Source of the DNA: Berghia stephanieae
Lineage: Eukaryota > Mollusca > Gastropoda > Nudibranchia > Aeolidiidae
NCBI GenBank assembly: GCA_034508935.3
Contig: CM067444.1
Coordinates: forward strand, 50,218,773-50,282,772
Direction: 5' to 3'
DNA length: 64,000 bases
The position numbers were made by a program, and so were the translations under genes. The notes under the pieces were generated by a model. It did no database searches. It saw only the letters and a list, made by a program, of their open reading frames with translations, and was not told the origin of the DNA. Below, piece after piece: positions 1 to 12,590 of this stretch (the first letter of the stretch is position 1; each line of letters begins with the position of its first letter).

Positions 1-272
1 CTATGTGGTCTTGTGGTATGACACTCGCTTTCGGATCGGAATGACCTGGGTTCGAGCCTCGCTCGGCGCAAAGTCGAGTCCATGGAAAAGTCTCACATTC
101 TCTCACAGTACACAGATGTAAAATGAGTTCCTGGTCGCAACAGCGTTTTCTCTACCGAAAAAAAAAATGTAATATTGCCTAACAGGGCGTGATGTCTTGA
201 TTGGTCAGGGACCCTTTGTAAAGCGCTTTAAGCACGTTTAGTGGATACTGCGCTATTTTTAAAATAAAGCTT
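1..272 (+). repeat. tRNA-derived SINE, family A, left-truncated by window edge
   Basis: The tRNA-like head is visible, with a box B motif (GGTTCGAGCC) near position 50. It is followed by the family body seen many times in this window: 'ctcacattctctcac', an A-run after the tctct block, a 'cgcctaacagg' core, and the tail 'gcgctttaagcacgtttagtggat'. The first bases of the head lie outside the window. The Pol III promoter-like head and many dispersed copies identify it as a SINE rather than a tRNA gene. Confidence 0.85.
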
Positions 273-394
273 TTAAAAAAGCTCACGATCCGAAGGCTAG
301 TGTCATACCCATACCGCTAGACTAGAAAGCAACACAAGACAGAGGTACAACATAGACTTCTTTTATATTATCCGTTTTATTTAGAAAACCCGTG

Positions 395-700
395 TCCAAT
401 ACGCTTCAAAGGTCACTTCCCTCGTAATGACGCATGGTAACTTAGTAACTGGCTCTAAACTATCGGAACAATGGCGGACGCCCTTATGAAATAGTTCTCC
501 GACGAGAATAAAAGCGTATCCAGAGTTTTTTAAAACCATTATTAGTCTGATCATTCTTTGACTTTTATACACTCTGATCACAAGACATATGAAAAGTTCT
601 AGCCAACATGAAGAATAAAAAGTACCGATTTTCTTTGCTTAGAACCACGATGGCCGCCGTTGCTGGGCGACGTGACATCAGACTATCGAATCCAATTGAA
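395..700 (-). mobile_element. MITE family A, copy 1
   Basis: This is one of three copies (also 16995-17289 and 24019-24331) of a ~300-bp element with imperfect terminal inverted repeats of about 28 bp. One end reads CAATTGGATTC and the other is related to it, both continuing into GATGTCACGTC-like sequence. It has no transposase. The conserved reading frame inside all three copies follows from their common origin and is not evidence of a gene. Confidence 0.7.
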
Positions 701-1740
701 ACCTGCGTCAGGTCCGCATAAAATTTCAATTTAAGAACGATCTAAGGATTTTAATATGAAAATTAAAAAAGATCTTGTTATTTAGCATCTTTCAAAATAT
801 CAAAGTGAAAATAAGTTGACCTAAACAGGAGCTGATAAAATTAATATCTTTGTTTTGTCTTGTTTGTTCTGGGTTTTTTTTTTAATTTATTTATTTTTTT
901 ATTTTATTTTATTTTTTTTTTTTTTTGGTATTTTAAAATTATTTTCCAGAGAATTCTTTTGCGAAAATATTCTTTTTATAAAGATACCATCTGAGTGCAA
1001 ATCGACTCTCTTCAACACCCGTCTCCCCTTTTGTAAAATAAAAGAAGAAAAATTGTGAAATTGTGGAATAATGATAATATTAGCTTTGATACATAAAATG
1101 CATGTTTTAAAACTTTTTTTCAATCGAGTGTTACTGTTGTAGTATGTAATATTTCAATATGACCAGTAATGGGCGTTTTCTTACTCATTGGTTGAATGAT
1201 TCATTGATGATATTGTTATTGGTAAATCACATTTTATTATTCAAAGACATGTAAAAGATACAATTCTAAATTAAGCCTCTAGCAATGTTATGTCATGTAA
1301 CGCTGTGGGTTTGTTGCTTTTTTCTTTTTTTTAAATTGTTTTTGGTAGTGTTTGTTGAGTTGTTTTTTAAATAACTTATAACAGAAAAAAGGTGTGACTT
1401 ATCCGAAGGTGTGAAAATATTTCATATTTATGACTTCTGGTAATAAACAATGCATATTGTGTCGGTCGTTGACATGTAACTCCAGCAGACGGCAACACGT
1501 AATGTGGCGTAATAACTGCAATCCACGCCTTGTGGGTAATGAAAACACTGCCAAGTCTTAATGGTAGATGGATTATGACTTATGTCAACATGGACTCCCG
1601 GTCTGGGAGCGACAGCAAAAATCCCCTCGGGGAAACTCGGATAGTTATATAATCGCCTATCGTAAACAACTTCATAAGTATGGAAAAATTGTTTTGAAAA
1701 TTCAGCTGGTGCCGTTTTCAACCACAATATCGAAATTACT
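701..1740. other. No gene seen; AT-rich flank with T-runs
   Basis: This stretch has T-homopolymer runs around 877-925. Short open frames occur on both strands but show no splice signals, codon bias or recognisable motif. I see no supportable gene or repeat. Confidence 0.5.
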
Positions 1741-1741
1741 T

Positions 1742-1787
1742 GGTCTTCAGTAATATAGGTTTCTGAAATACTTGATCAAGATAAGTA

Positions 1788-1838
<51 letters not shown>

Positions 1839-1893
1839 ACATAAATAGTCTTCAGTAATATAGGTTCCGGGAGTATTTGATCAAATTAAGTAC
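1742..1893. repeat. (TA)n tract flanked by a ~46-bp direct repeat
   Basis: The segment starting 'gtcttcagtaatatagg' at about 1743 recurs at about 1850, with a (TA)n run of about 42 bp (1794-1836) between the copies. The repeats share the order 'agtaatatagg ... acttgatcaa'. This looks like a local duplication around a microsatellite. Confidence 0.75.
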
Positions 1894-2468
1894 ATACTAT
1901 TTATTGTACACACATAGAAAGCCAAGTACTCTCTAGTATAAATTTTATTGTTCTGTTGGTGAAAGTGGTAAGTGTGGATATCAAATAAGAGTCAAACAGA
2001 ATCTCGTCTCTAAAGGGTTATGCAATTTGTAATACGCCCATCCCCACCAATCAAAAAGCAAATATTTGTGGATTACAAATTTACACATATTATACCTGTA
2101 TATATTCTGTCCTTCTTTCTTTTAGATGTTATTTCCTTTCAATGAAAGGATGTCCCAGATATGAGTATAAAGTAAGAACAGTAGTGGCTCTTGAACCATT
2201 TTAAATGCCTGAAATCTGCAATAGGGGAAATATCGAAAACTCTCTATTTACCATTGGTAATAAAAAATTCAGCAATATTGACAAATACACTTTTATTCTG
2301 CATAGAAACACTTATGGCTCAGTGATCAAAAGAAGCAACGTGTCCTGTAATACAATATTTGAATGTCAATGGAAAACGCCCATGTGAAATCCATTTAGAA
2401 TTTAGGTAAGAATTGGCTAAGCGGCGTGAGCTTGAATCAACTAAACCTCTTGTGTAATAAATTTCAAC
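1894..2468. other. No gene seen
   Basis: This is AT-rich sequence with short frames only. The 60-codon frame at 2205-2387 has no recognisable domain and no flanking splice sites I would trust. Confidence 0.4.
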
Positions 2469-2469
2469 A

Positions 2470-2785
2470 AAGGCGATCAAATGTGCTTGACAATGATGGT
2501 CATCTTCTTCATACTTCAAGTGGACTCAAAGTTGGTGAACTTTTCTTTCGAGCATGACGTTCCCAATCAGGCGTTGATAGCATCATCACTTGTTAGATTT
2601 TTGAAAAACTTCGGCCCGATGATCAAAGGCGATCAATAAATGTGCCTGATAAGCATCTTGCTGGACTGTCACCCTTTTCACACCGATTGAGGACTCCAAA
2701 GTTCGTGAACATTCTTTTAGAGCAAGACTTGCCTCATCTAGCTTTGATGGAATCATCACGAGTTAGATTTTTTAAATTTTTCAGC
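2470..2785. repeat. Diverged tandem duplication, period ~156 bp
   Basis: 'aggcgatcaaatgtgctt' at about 2470 recurs as 'aggcgatcaataaatgtgcc' at about 2626. Both copies run in the same order through 'gtgaac.ttcttt..agca.gac' to 'gatgg/gatagcatcatcac..gttagat'. The two units differ by many substitutions and small indels, so the duplication is old. No coding role is evident. Confidence 0.6.
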
Positions 2786-2789
2786 TTTA

Positions 2790-4160
2790 TAAGTCTCAAC
2801 TGACCATATATTGTAAGCAAGTGTCTTAAAATCTCTTCCAAGATTTTGATGATGAACTTGGACTGCAGATGGGATGTTGTGGGAACCTCGGGCTTGAAGA
2901 CCAATTTGAATTTTTCCTAGATCATAACCATGATGACGAGACCTGGGGCCATCATCATTTACCATAAAATAAGTATTTGGTGATTTGAAAACGTCCTTAT
3001 CTATCAACAGCAAAATGTCCAAGGAGCAAAATTCAGCAAGAAAATTGATGGTCGCTTTATTATCGGATGCAAAACCTGTTTTGTTTGTTGTCTCTTTGCA
3101 ATCCGGTCAGACAACAAATGCGATCAAACACTATAAAACATTAAACAAACGGGGGTGGCTGCTCGGCGAAAGAAATTTGGACGGCTAAGCAAGGGGTTGT
3201 TCTTCAACATGGCAATGCCCTCCCCATAAAAATCACACACGACTGCCTCAAAACAAATGGATAAAAGTTTTACCTCATTCTTCCCAAAACCCTCATTTGA
3301 CCCCCACCGATCATCATCATTTTGGACCTCTTAAGAGTCACTAATCAAGGGGGACATTTCAAAGACGATAATAATAGGTTTCTGAGATTAAGTTTTGACG
3401 TCTTTTTAAATAATACTATACGTATTCATCTACCGCTGTAAATGCTGTATAAGTTCATGATCTTTAAAAAAAAAAGATTAAAAAATTTACACCCTTCTCC
3501 GTAATATGGCGTCGCCTAGGCATTCATGAAATGAGCTAAGTAGTCGAGTGGGGATGTCCGAAATACGAGGTTCAGGCAATTTCTTGAAAAAGATTATATC
3601 CCCCAATTTGCTCTTTATTCCTGTTAACACCAGACGTTTCTTTGATAGATTAAATAACATATTAATTCATTATTATGTAAGTTTCATAAAATTTACAATA
3701 AACCTTTAGGAGTTATGACAGTTATGGCCTTACTTATTTAGGGATATGGCCCTTGTAAGATTTTGTATAGCATAAGAACAATAACAACAAACACATTATT
3801 ATCCTGAGAGTAACATCTATTCAATCTGTCCAAATACATAATATAGGAATCTTTCATTGCAGAACTTGAATATTTTCTTTAACTTCTACAGTGTTTATTT
3901 AATATTTAGTATCAGTATATTTGGAGACCACTATGTGTACAGTGCATTAGATTTTACTTATCATTGTTTAAATGGGGAAGATTGTTTTATGTTGGATTGA
4001 GGGATTTGTATGACAACAATAATGAGACAAGAACAATGGAGGGTTATTCAGTCTTGTCAATAAATTTTGTACTGACTACGACGTATTATATACCGTTGAA
4101 AAACACCAAAAACACATATATGTTCATATTGACCAGAAACTCTTTCTATTTGATAATGTA
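2790..4160. other. Unassigned, no firm gene
   Basis: An 88-codon minus-strand frame (2756-3022) and a 67-codon plus-strand frame (2985-3188) overlap here. Neither has a recognisable motif or consistent splice sites. A decayed mobile-element origin is possible but cannot be shown by eye. The rest is AT-rich single-copy-looking sequence. Confidence 0.35.
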
Positions 4161-4164
4161 TTTA

Positions 4165-4460
4165 TGGGGATCTCGATACCTCAGTTGGTAGAGCACTCGC
4201 TTCACACTCAAAGGGACCAAGATCGATCCTAGGTGAAGTCGAACTTTTTTCTGCCTTTCCCCTCTCTAGTCCACTCAGCAGTGATTGGTCTGTTAGATCA
4301 GATAAAGTACTTTGCGATAGACTAGCATCCTATCCAAATGGTAGCAGGCAATTGTCCGTTTCAGAATATAGAAACCGGGATAAACTCCGGCTCCATGAGC
4401 CTACTTGCTCTAAAGCACCAATTTTCTATAGTAGTTATAGATTTAATAAATGACTCCCAA
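4165..4460 (+). repeat. tRNA-derived SINE, family B
   Basis: The head resembles a tRNA: 'cctcagttggtagagcact' (box A region), then 'gggaccaagatcgatcc' (box B region). The body includes 'actttgcgatagactagc'. Another head lies at 42303-42366 on the minus strand and a body copy at about 62130-62300, inside an intron of the kinase gene. The shared order of head and body supports a SINE rather than a tRNA gene. Confidence 0.7.
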
Positions 4461-4967
4461 CTTGTCAAAAAAAGCCGTAAGATCGAGACTGCTTTGAAGC
4501 ACTGCATTATATGCACCCTTTCAGAGTTCTGTCTTACACGCTTGCATTCTTAACAATAAAATGAATAATTCACTTCAATACAAATACAGCACCGGTAGCT
4601 TTCACTCACATGACCAATTTCGCCGACTAATTAGCAAAGCTAATGCTGTATATATATACTGGGACCCCTTAAATGTATTTGTATAGGTCTGCTAGGGTCA
4701 CTGGTGTTTATCTAGGGTGAACAAACAGAATGGATAAAACATACGGTTAGTATGGCATACCTTTATTGACCATACGCTGTTCCAACACATACAATAATAT
4801 TGGCGTTAACAGACCTTCAAAACGGTTAGAAGTAACCATTGAATTTGCATATTATGAAATATTATGTAATAGCAGGTTTCTTTCTAAGACAGACGCCTTT
4901 CGATACCCCTACCCCCCCTACCCCCCCCCCCCCCCCCCCACCCAACAAACAAAAACAATCAAACTTG

Positions 4968-5278
4968 ACTTTTTATATAGTGTAATATCCATTAAACGCA
5001 CTTAAAACGCTTTTTAAGAGGTCCCAAGCCAACCGCAATACTTAACATTAATTAGGAAGAGACATTACCGCCTGTAAGGCATTTATACAATGTGTTTTTC
5101 TTCGATAAATAATTAATCGTCAATCTCCAGATACTCATTTTACACATAAGAGTAGCGAGAGAATTGAGTAAAGAGCCTTAATCAAGGATTCAACTTTGTG
5201 CTGACCAGAGGGAGATTCGAACCAAGTACCGACTGATTTAATGGCGAGTGTCATACCACGCGACAACAAAGCCGCAAG
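4968..5278 (-). repeat. SINE family A, old copy
   Basis: Reversed SINE-A is readable throughout: a 'tatagtgtaatatccattaa' tail, 'gcctgtaaggc', 'actcattttacac', and the head ending 'gtgtcataccacg'. It is heavily diverged from the copy at 30216, so it is an older insertion. Confidence 0.75.
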
Positions 5279-5279
5279 A

Positions 5280-6375
5280 TATGTCTATGGTAACCACTAA
5301 TTATGTATAGGACAAGTTAATATCCAAGTCGCCTTCACTTTCGCCAGATCTAAATTGATACAGCTACTCAAACTATAATGAGATAACAGATTGTCGACGA
5401 AAAACATAAAAGTAAGTTAGATATTTACACTTAACAGAAAAATTCAAACCATGACACATTCATATTTGCTTCCATTACAGTCGGGGTTTGGTTTTGGTAT
5501 AACCTGACTTAATACATTGCTGTTTTTCACCAAGAGAGCAGTAATAACGATGTCAATCGAAGTTCATGGAACTTTTCATGGTTAAAAAAATGAATAAAGA
5601 AAGACTAGGTTTGCACTTATATTCGGAATAACGATAAAAGAAATTACTGTTTAATAAAAGAAATTCATTCCGCCGTAAAAGAGTTAAACGGAGGAGCAAA
5701 GTGCACCGGTTTTAAACAATCTTACATAAAAATGGTCGTACAAGATCAGTGGTTACTGGGTATTGGTTTATTGGACCCTGTACAGATTTGCACATATCTG
5801 CCTTAATATGATTTAAAAAAAAAACATTTTAAACATTCTGACCATAAAACTTGTCCTTTAAATATCCATCGATTAAGTTTTAATTGATCGATATTTGATG
5901 GACGAGTTCTTGCATTAAGTTTAATCAAATTTGATACAATGTACACATATTATGATATGTGATCACCGCACCAAGTCTAAGATAAAAAATCTTCATAATA
6001 TACCATATGTTCAATTACATAATTTTTGTAATGTCACAAAAAGATTTTGTCTACCCTAATTTACATTTTAAAAATAATTCCGTATTCTGGTTTCATCTTT
6101 TAAATGTTCTTGATAATAAAATGATAGAATAACTTTTTTATAATGTGCAGTGCATGCCGTGAATATTGTGCGCCTAGAGCTAGGTGGTACATTGCATGGT
6201 GTAGACCAGACGCTGACAAATTGGATCTAAACTATTTTTTAAATGAATTTCGAAGTGAACATATCTAGCTCGTTTCTAACTTGCAAAAGACAGACGTTTC
6301 GTAATTCTGATTATTTTATCTTTAAATTTGGTTGTTTTTATTTTTTTTTAAGATAAAAGAAAAGAATCTTGAACT
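5280..6375. other. No gene; contains a fragment of palindromic MITE C
   Basis: Around 5835-5915 there is an inverted-repeat piece ('cttgtcctttaaatatccat' against 'gatatttgatggacgagtt') matching the MITE C arms seen whole at 28803-28947. I see nothing else supportable. Confidence 0.5.
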
Positions 6376-6378
6376 TTG

Positions 6379-6690
6379 TTAAGCGCAATAGTCACTACAT
6401 ATATTTATAGCGCTTTTAAAGGGATCCAAAGCCAAAAGCAACACTTAATATGCAGGGCGAGACATGACGCCTGTAAGGTGCTATTGCAATTTTTTTTAGC
6501 GACAGAGTTACCGTTGTTACCGCTGTTACCGACCGGGTACTCATTTTGCACATGTGTGCAGTGAGAAAATGCGAGTAATGAACATTTTCGAAGGACTCAA
6601 TTTTGCGTCTCCAAGGTCAGGACAAGATGCAGGGACCTACCTACCGGTCAGAAGACGAGTGTCATATCACAAAGTCACTTGATAACGGTT
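6379..6690 (-). repeat. SINE family A, diverged copy
   Basis: Tail 'gcgcaatagtcac', 'gacatgacgcctgtaaggtg', 'tactcattttgcacatg' and the tRNA-like head ending 'gtgtcatatcac' are in the family order on the minus strand. Confidence 0.7.
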
Positions 6691-6841
6691 AATATCAACA
6701 CTTTAATGTCCGAATGAATCGTTTTCCCGTTTATATGGAGAGGGAGAGGGAGAGCTCGTAATCGATAATCAGGTGTTTTAGCCCGTCGTCTTAGACTAGT
6801 AAATCTAGAATTGGCACCGATATGGACCAGGTGAGAGAGGT

Positions 6842-6844
<3 letters not shown>

Positions 6845-6919
<75 letters not shown>
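6845..6919. repeat. (GA)n microsatellite
   Basis: Uninterrupted (AG)n of about 75 bp. The Leu-Ser-rich minus-strand frame across it is a microsatellite artefact. Confidence 0.95.
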
Positions 6920-6920
<1 letters not shown>

Positions 6921-7316
6921 GTTTATAACTGAGGTGTTTATCGTCGCTCCAGGCATTTCTAGGAAAAAGGTGTGAGTGCCGATGATCGGATGTCGTGTGA
7001 CGACTTGGGTAAGTCTATAAATCATGAATTGACAAACGACGTGTTTACCTACCTTGTGTCATTACACCATTCAAAATTCATTAAGGCGTCTCGTTGCATG
7101 ATTTCATTGGGGTTTTTTTTTTGTTTTTAATTGATTTTTTTTTTTTTTTTTTTTTTTGTTTGTTTGTTTGTTTGTTTGTTTGTTTGTTTTTAACTCAGGC
7201 GTTATCACAATGAAAAGTGCAACTATGACCCACTACGCCCGTCGAGATCCGATATGATGTCAAGAAGAACTCAAATTTTATATGAACATTGAATTTAAAC
7301 GAGTTATAAAAACATA

Positions 7317-7510
7317 GGGACAGCGTGGCTCAGCGGTATGGTACCGAGTTTAACTACCCGCCGCGTTGTGTGGCCTTGAGCAAGTCACCTAGCCTTAGCT
7401 CACTTTGCGGCGCTGCACTGCGGCTGACGCCTGGGTTATTCCAGTCTTCCCTTAGAATAGACCCTAAAGAAAAATTTCCCCTTAGGGATGAATAAAGGGA
7501 ATTTATTTAT
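7317..7510 (+). repeat. tRNA-derived SINE, family C
   Basis: The head carries 'gtggctcagcggta' (box A-like). The body carries 'ccttgagcaagtcacct', 'gcggctgacgcctgggtta' and 'ccttagggatgaataaagg', followed by an AT-rich tail. Further copies lie at 21494, 30560, 31147 and 31754. Confidence 0.8.
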
Positions 7511-7529
7511 TTAATTTATTTATTTGTTT

Positions 7530-7885
7530 AAATGCCCTTTAAGCAAAATGAGTCCAGATTCTTTTGTTTTCTATCCTTTTTTTTTAAAGATTAAATTATA
7601 TTTCGTAGTTCTGATTAGTTCTTACAATTTTTAATATTTGTCCGTAGTCTTCGTAATCTTATAGCCGGACACTTCCGAAAAAATACATCAAAACCAAAGG
7701 CGATTATTATCAAAAAGAAAGTAAAAAGTGAGTTATTAATGGTGCTCGTGAAAACAAATTAAATGATCCAGTTGGTTGAATTATTGAATTGAACACAACT
7801 CGCCATTCACTTATTTTTGGTCAGTGTTAGGCTATGCGTTTTACGAAGGAAACGGTTTGTCTCACCCCAGCTCAAGACGATGGAT

Positions 7886-7945
<60 letters not shown>

Positions 7946-8480
7946 TTGTCAAAGCTGCTAGAAGCCGTGGACTGGAAAAAGTATTAACAAGAATGAATAA
8001 AGGCTAACAGCTTAAAAAATAACAAAATACCAAACACGGAAATTCCAAGATTTTTCTTCTACAGAGAGGGCCTACCAAGTTTCTCTGTTGTTGATCTGGA
8101 ATTTAGTAATGTATTCATGTCTTTATATTTTTTAATTTTTATTATTTTCGTGTTATTTGGTTGAAGAAGGGTTTTGGAGCCCAAAAGGTTCCCCGTTTGG
8201 TCTGTTGTTCTTTTATGAAGCTGTTGTATTAATTTTTGTTTATAACTTTATATACTTGTATACTGTTTAAACAACCAAATGTAATAGGTTCTGACTTGCA
8301 AAGTAGTAGCGAAAAATATTAACCCAAAAATCAAACATCATTTGTATAATTTAGTTGCTTAAAGCTTGTTTGGCCGAATGTTCTAGTAGAGCGCTTATTA
8401 TCTCCCTGACTGGCATAAAAATATAATAAAATAACAACTATTTAATACAACACGTCCTCAGATAAAATGGCCACTCCTAC
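7530..8480. other. No gene; (AT)n at 7892-7945
   Basis: A (AT)n run of about 54 bp sits in otherwise unassigned AT-rich sequence. No splice-bounded coding segment was found. Confidence 0.45.
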
Positions 8481-8574
8481 TTCATTTATTTCTCCAACAT
8501 GTCATATGAAATCGTGTCATACGTCTTAAAGTGTCGTTTCCATACCAACTCTTTTATAATAATAATGATGATGA

Positions 8575-8872
<298 letters not shown>

Positions 8873-8879
8873 CATGATC

Positions 8880-9161
8880 ATTTATATAGAGCAATATCCA
8901 CCAAACGTGCTCAAAGATATTTACAAGAGGTCCCAAGCTAACAGCAACACTTAATACTATGTGGGATGAAACATACCGCCTGTTAGGCGATATTACATTT
9001 TCTTGACAGAGACAACGCTGTTAACGGCCAAGTATTCATTCTACACCTGGATACGGTGAGAGAAGGTAAGTAAAGAACCACTTCCAAGGACTCAATTATG
9101 CGACGCACAGAGCGGGACTCGAACCAAAGGAGAGTGTCATACCATGAGACCACATAGCTCC
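8880..9161 (-). repeat. SINE family A copy abutting a microsatellite
   Basis: Reversed SINE-A from 'tttatatagagcaatatcc' to 'ccatgagaccacatag'. Its tail directly touches the (TAA)n tract, so the SINE 3' end may have seeded or joined the microsatellite. Confidence 0.8.
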
Positions 9162-9519
9162 AAAATAACTGCGACCACCTTTGATCATAGTCAAGTAACG
9201 CGATGCTTTTACAGTATAAGAGACATTATGCCCTGGGCAAAGTTTATATCATTGTCACATATTATTTGACCACCGCGTCAATGTTTGGTAAATTAATAAA
9301 GGAAATTGAGTTATGAAGTTATGGTGGTTTGAAGTTTACGACATAAAATTACACACTCCCGTCAATAATGGTATTCATTTTAACTCAAATGTTTAAAAGT
9401 TAAGCTTAAAATTCAATGTTCAGCCTCGGGTTCATCCTATTATATCACCGTTTTCAAACGGTTATAAAACGATTATTAGATTCATGGCTTCAAAAGAAAA
9501 GTATTATGTTAAGGTCGAC

Positions 9520-9682
9520 TCGTGCTTATTTGTAGGTTTGTTATCCCAAATTGTTATGTTTGCTCATTGTTGTAATTGAATTAACTCTCAAACCAATGCA
9601 AGATATTTTTCATTACTACATTGTTAAAACGAGCCCGTAATTGCGTTCGACAATCAGACCTGCGAATATTATGTGCACGTCG
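9520..9682. mobile_element. MITE family B copy
   Basis: The ends are inverted: 'gcttatttgtaggtttg' on the left, and on the right a segment whose complement reads 'cgcaggtctgat'. The interior has 'ttgttgtaat' and 'attgttaaaacgagccc'. Related copies lie at 13964, 39219 and 42606, with a weaker one at 20672. Confidence 0.6.
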
Positions 9683-9689
9683 GTTAAGG

Positions 9690-12175
9690 TAAATATAAGC
9701 CAAAGAACTAAAAAGATTTGAAGTGTAATAATATCTTGATAATCATGATACTTCACCGGAAGTAAGTGATACGGAATCACGGTATTTTGAGGGCAAGGAC
9801 TTTCTCCTCGTACATTGAGTGGAGGTCATTCAACTGGGAACAGTGCCTCAATCTGAGTATAAATTTAACGCCCTGCTCGTGACGAGCTCTTTGCATGTCT
9901 TCACGCTAAGTTAATTATTTTCGAGCTCTTTCTTCTTTTATATTTAAATATCTTGAAAGAGCACATGCTTTTTCAACTCTTCATCTGCATTAAGTATAGA
10001 GAAATCACAAAGCAATCCCTCCATTATGAACAAGACAGAGAGCGATACAGACATTGCACTACTACACCGAGGAAAACATTCCAGCAATAAACTATAGGCC
10101 ATTTTTTTTCACTTAACGGCTGACGCCTGAGTTATTTCGTCCCCCAATTCCTCGAAATGAATGAAATGGATTCTGTTATATCAAATTAAATCCCATTGAT
10201 TGAAACAAATGTGCATGAATGGGGGCCTTGACAAGACTCCGCGAAATAGATAGATGATCTACAGTAAAAACTCATTGTACTTCGTCAATAAAGGATCTTA
10301 ACAAAACAAGTATATTATAATAACGTAATGGCGTTATAATCACGATGAAAATATTTGACCTGCAAACCATGCTGTGAGCGATTATAGATACTTTGGCAAT
10401 AAGCAAAGTTAGCAGTCAGTATATAGTTCGGAGCGCTAATGCAACTTTTCGCTGTACACAATGAGTGATGGTTCCATTTGAAAAAAAAAAACAAAAAACT
10501 TTTAGATTTTGGACCAAATTCTTGTATGTATTTCGTTCCCCTTGTTCTATTCTGTGTCCTGTCTTTGAATTGAAATATGCCAATTTGGTTTTGCAAAGCC
10601 TTGACTTGGGTCCTTCACTGATAGAGAAACAGTCATATGCAGAGGATCTGATTGTCACAATCAAATACACCGCTGCCATACCACCGGAAACTGCTTTTGT
10701 TCTCCATTTGTATGAGTTCCTTTACTTTTACTTTTTTTACGTAAAAACATCTTAGCGTGAATCAAGAAAAGAAAAAAAAATCAAATTCATAATCGTACGT
10801 AGAAGCCTTAAATGACAACATAATAGGACCTTGGTAATATCCTTGACGTCGCGCATTGAGTGAAGGAATGCAATCTGAAGATATCTCTGCACCCTAGCTA
10901 CGCCGACATTTGGTGAGAAAGCGATATATCACAGATATTAAAACCGGGTGATGAACAGCAACAGCCGGCCATTTGGATTACAAATACAAATGACAATTCT
11001 AAATTCTTTTGAACTCCTCAACTTGCGACGGAGTTGTGGCAGAAAGATTTACTAATTTACTCTGGAAAGACAATGCGTTTTTATAGCTTTGGCTAGAAAC
11101 TCGTCCTTTAACTATCGATCCTTTTAAATGACCCTCATCTTGGCAAAAACTCTCAAACCTGGGACCTTGCGATTTCATTCACGTCATTGTTTATAACCAA
11201 CCAACTATGGTTGTAAAGGTATGTCACAAATTCCATGTTTTGTTTGGTAAAAAATCTACCGGTTAATTAGGATGAAAAATATATATTTAAAATCAAGAGA
11301 GCTCACAATTTTGGCTGGTTAGCGTGTATTCAAGTGAGATTTGATCCCGACATACTACAGTTTTGAGACGATTTGACTCATGATTTTTGCTGACCCTGAC
11401 AACTTCATGTACTTTCATGCCACTTAAAGATGAAATTATGTTACTGAGTGTGGACAAAGGTGGTCGACCTCTGTTTATTTCAAACTCGACCTTAATTTGA
11501 TTCGTAACTGTCATTTAATCGTTTATATTTTGCAGTGTTTTTTATCTTCTAATTTCTCCAGGCGTCCACTCGTCGCCTTCGAAAACGCAGAGCCTGACAC
11601 TATAACTTTATGAAGACTGCGGACAGGCTGAGTTCACGAATGTTGCCTTCGGACTGCATATTACCGTAAGCCTTCGTAAACTCATTAAGCAAAAAAAATC
11701 GTCATAAAAGAAGACGAAGATCACGGGGAAAACGTAATTGTGAGTTGTAATCAATTGCTCGGCCAATAAAACCATTTTTTACTTGAGCACTTCTATAACA
11801 ACAACTCACTTTTCACTTTCGTCTGTTGATCGTCATCTTCTTTTTGTGACATAAGTTTTTGGTTCATATCAGACCTAGCGTATACGAAGGTGACGGTATT
11901 ACTCTGTCAATGTTAAAATAAAAAAGAAGAAAGATTGGATTGAATTTGGAGTAGTCAGCCATCTGCGTAGGTCTCAGTTAATAATTAACCCCTTTGTTGG
12001 CTCTTTATTCGTTTATTTAACTCGCAGCGGTATTTAACAGCAGATTACACAGTCAATTTTTTGCTTGTGAAGCAATCTATTTTCAGATTTCGGTCCAAAC
12101 AAGTCATCTATCACATGGTTTGTTGCTGTCCAACGATTGGATATTTCTTAATAAATGATTTGTTTTTGTAATTTG
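9690..12175. other. No firm gene; MITE C fragment near 11080-11170
   Basis: Overlapping frames of 87-96 codons on both strands at 10315-10755 lack motifs and splice sites and are rejected as genes. At 11088-11165 'aaactcgtcctttaactatc' and 'gaccctcatcttggcaaa' match the MITE C arm at 34060-34180. Confidence 0.4.
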
Positions 12176-12179
12176 TAAA

Positions 12180-12590
12180 TATAGACAAGGGGAAGGTGAA
12201 CAAAACGACCAATGAACCAGTAGAGAATTGACCAATCAAGTCACGGGCATTGTTACACACCCTTAAGCCTACTCGGAAAAAGAAAGCTGGTTGTTTACAA
12301 ACAATAGAATGGAGGAAGTTGTCATCACTCTGCTCTTTGTTACTGATTTCGACCGCTTGTTGTGTGATTAGTTCTCGTTAGATTCGCTCAATCAGACTAT
12401 AAACGTTAAAGGTCACATATCGTTTTCTGCGATGGTGCGATTGATCAGTCGTGTAGATCAGAATTTTACTTAAACACATACCATCGATGGTAATAACACC
12501 ATAAAGTTTGCTTTGCTAAGCACAAGCTGCCATTGTTTACATACGGACAACTGTCCGAGGGGCGTGGTAATGTTCCCCTCCTTCGAAGGT
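12180..12590 (+). repeat. Dispersed repeat F, copy 1
   Basis: It shares an ordered set of blocks with 16600-16990: 'ccagtagagaattgacca' against 'ccagtagattgttgacta', 'attgatcag..gtgtagatcag', 'acataccatcgatggtaa' against 'acataccaccgatagtaa', and a final 'gaggggcgtgg' against 'gggaggtgtgg'. There is no coding content. The class is unknown. Confidence 0.65.

Noticed and set aside
2756-3022. 88-codon minus-strand frame resembling a retroelement fragment
   Set aside because: No conserved family motif could be pointed to. It may be mobile-element debris or chance.
4165-4240. A functional tRNA gene
   Set aside because: The tRNA-like head is followed by a conserved repeat body and has other copies. 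Acceptor-stem pairing is not convincing. The same reasoning applies to 42303 and 51128.
10315-10755. Overlapping frames of 87-96 codons on both strands
   Set aside because: No domain, no splice support, and an A-run in the middle of the frames.
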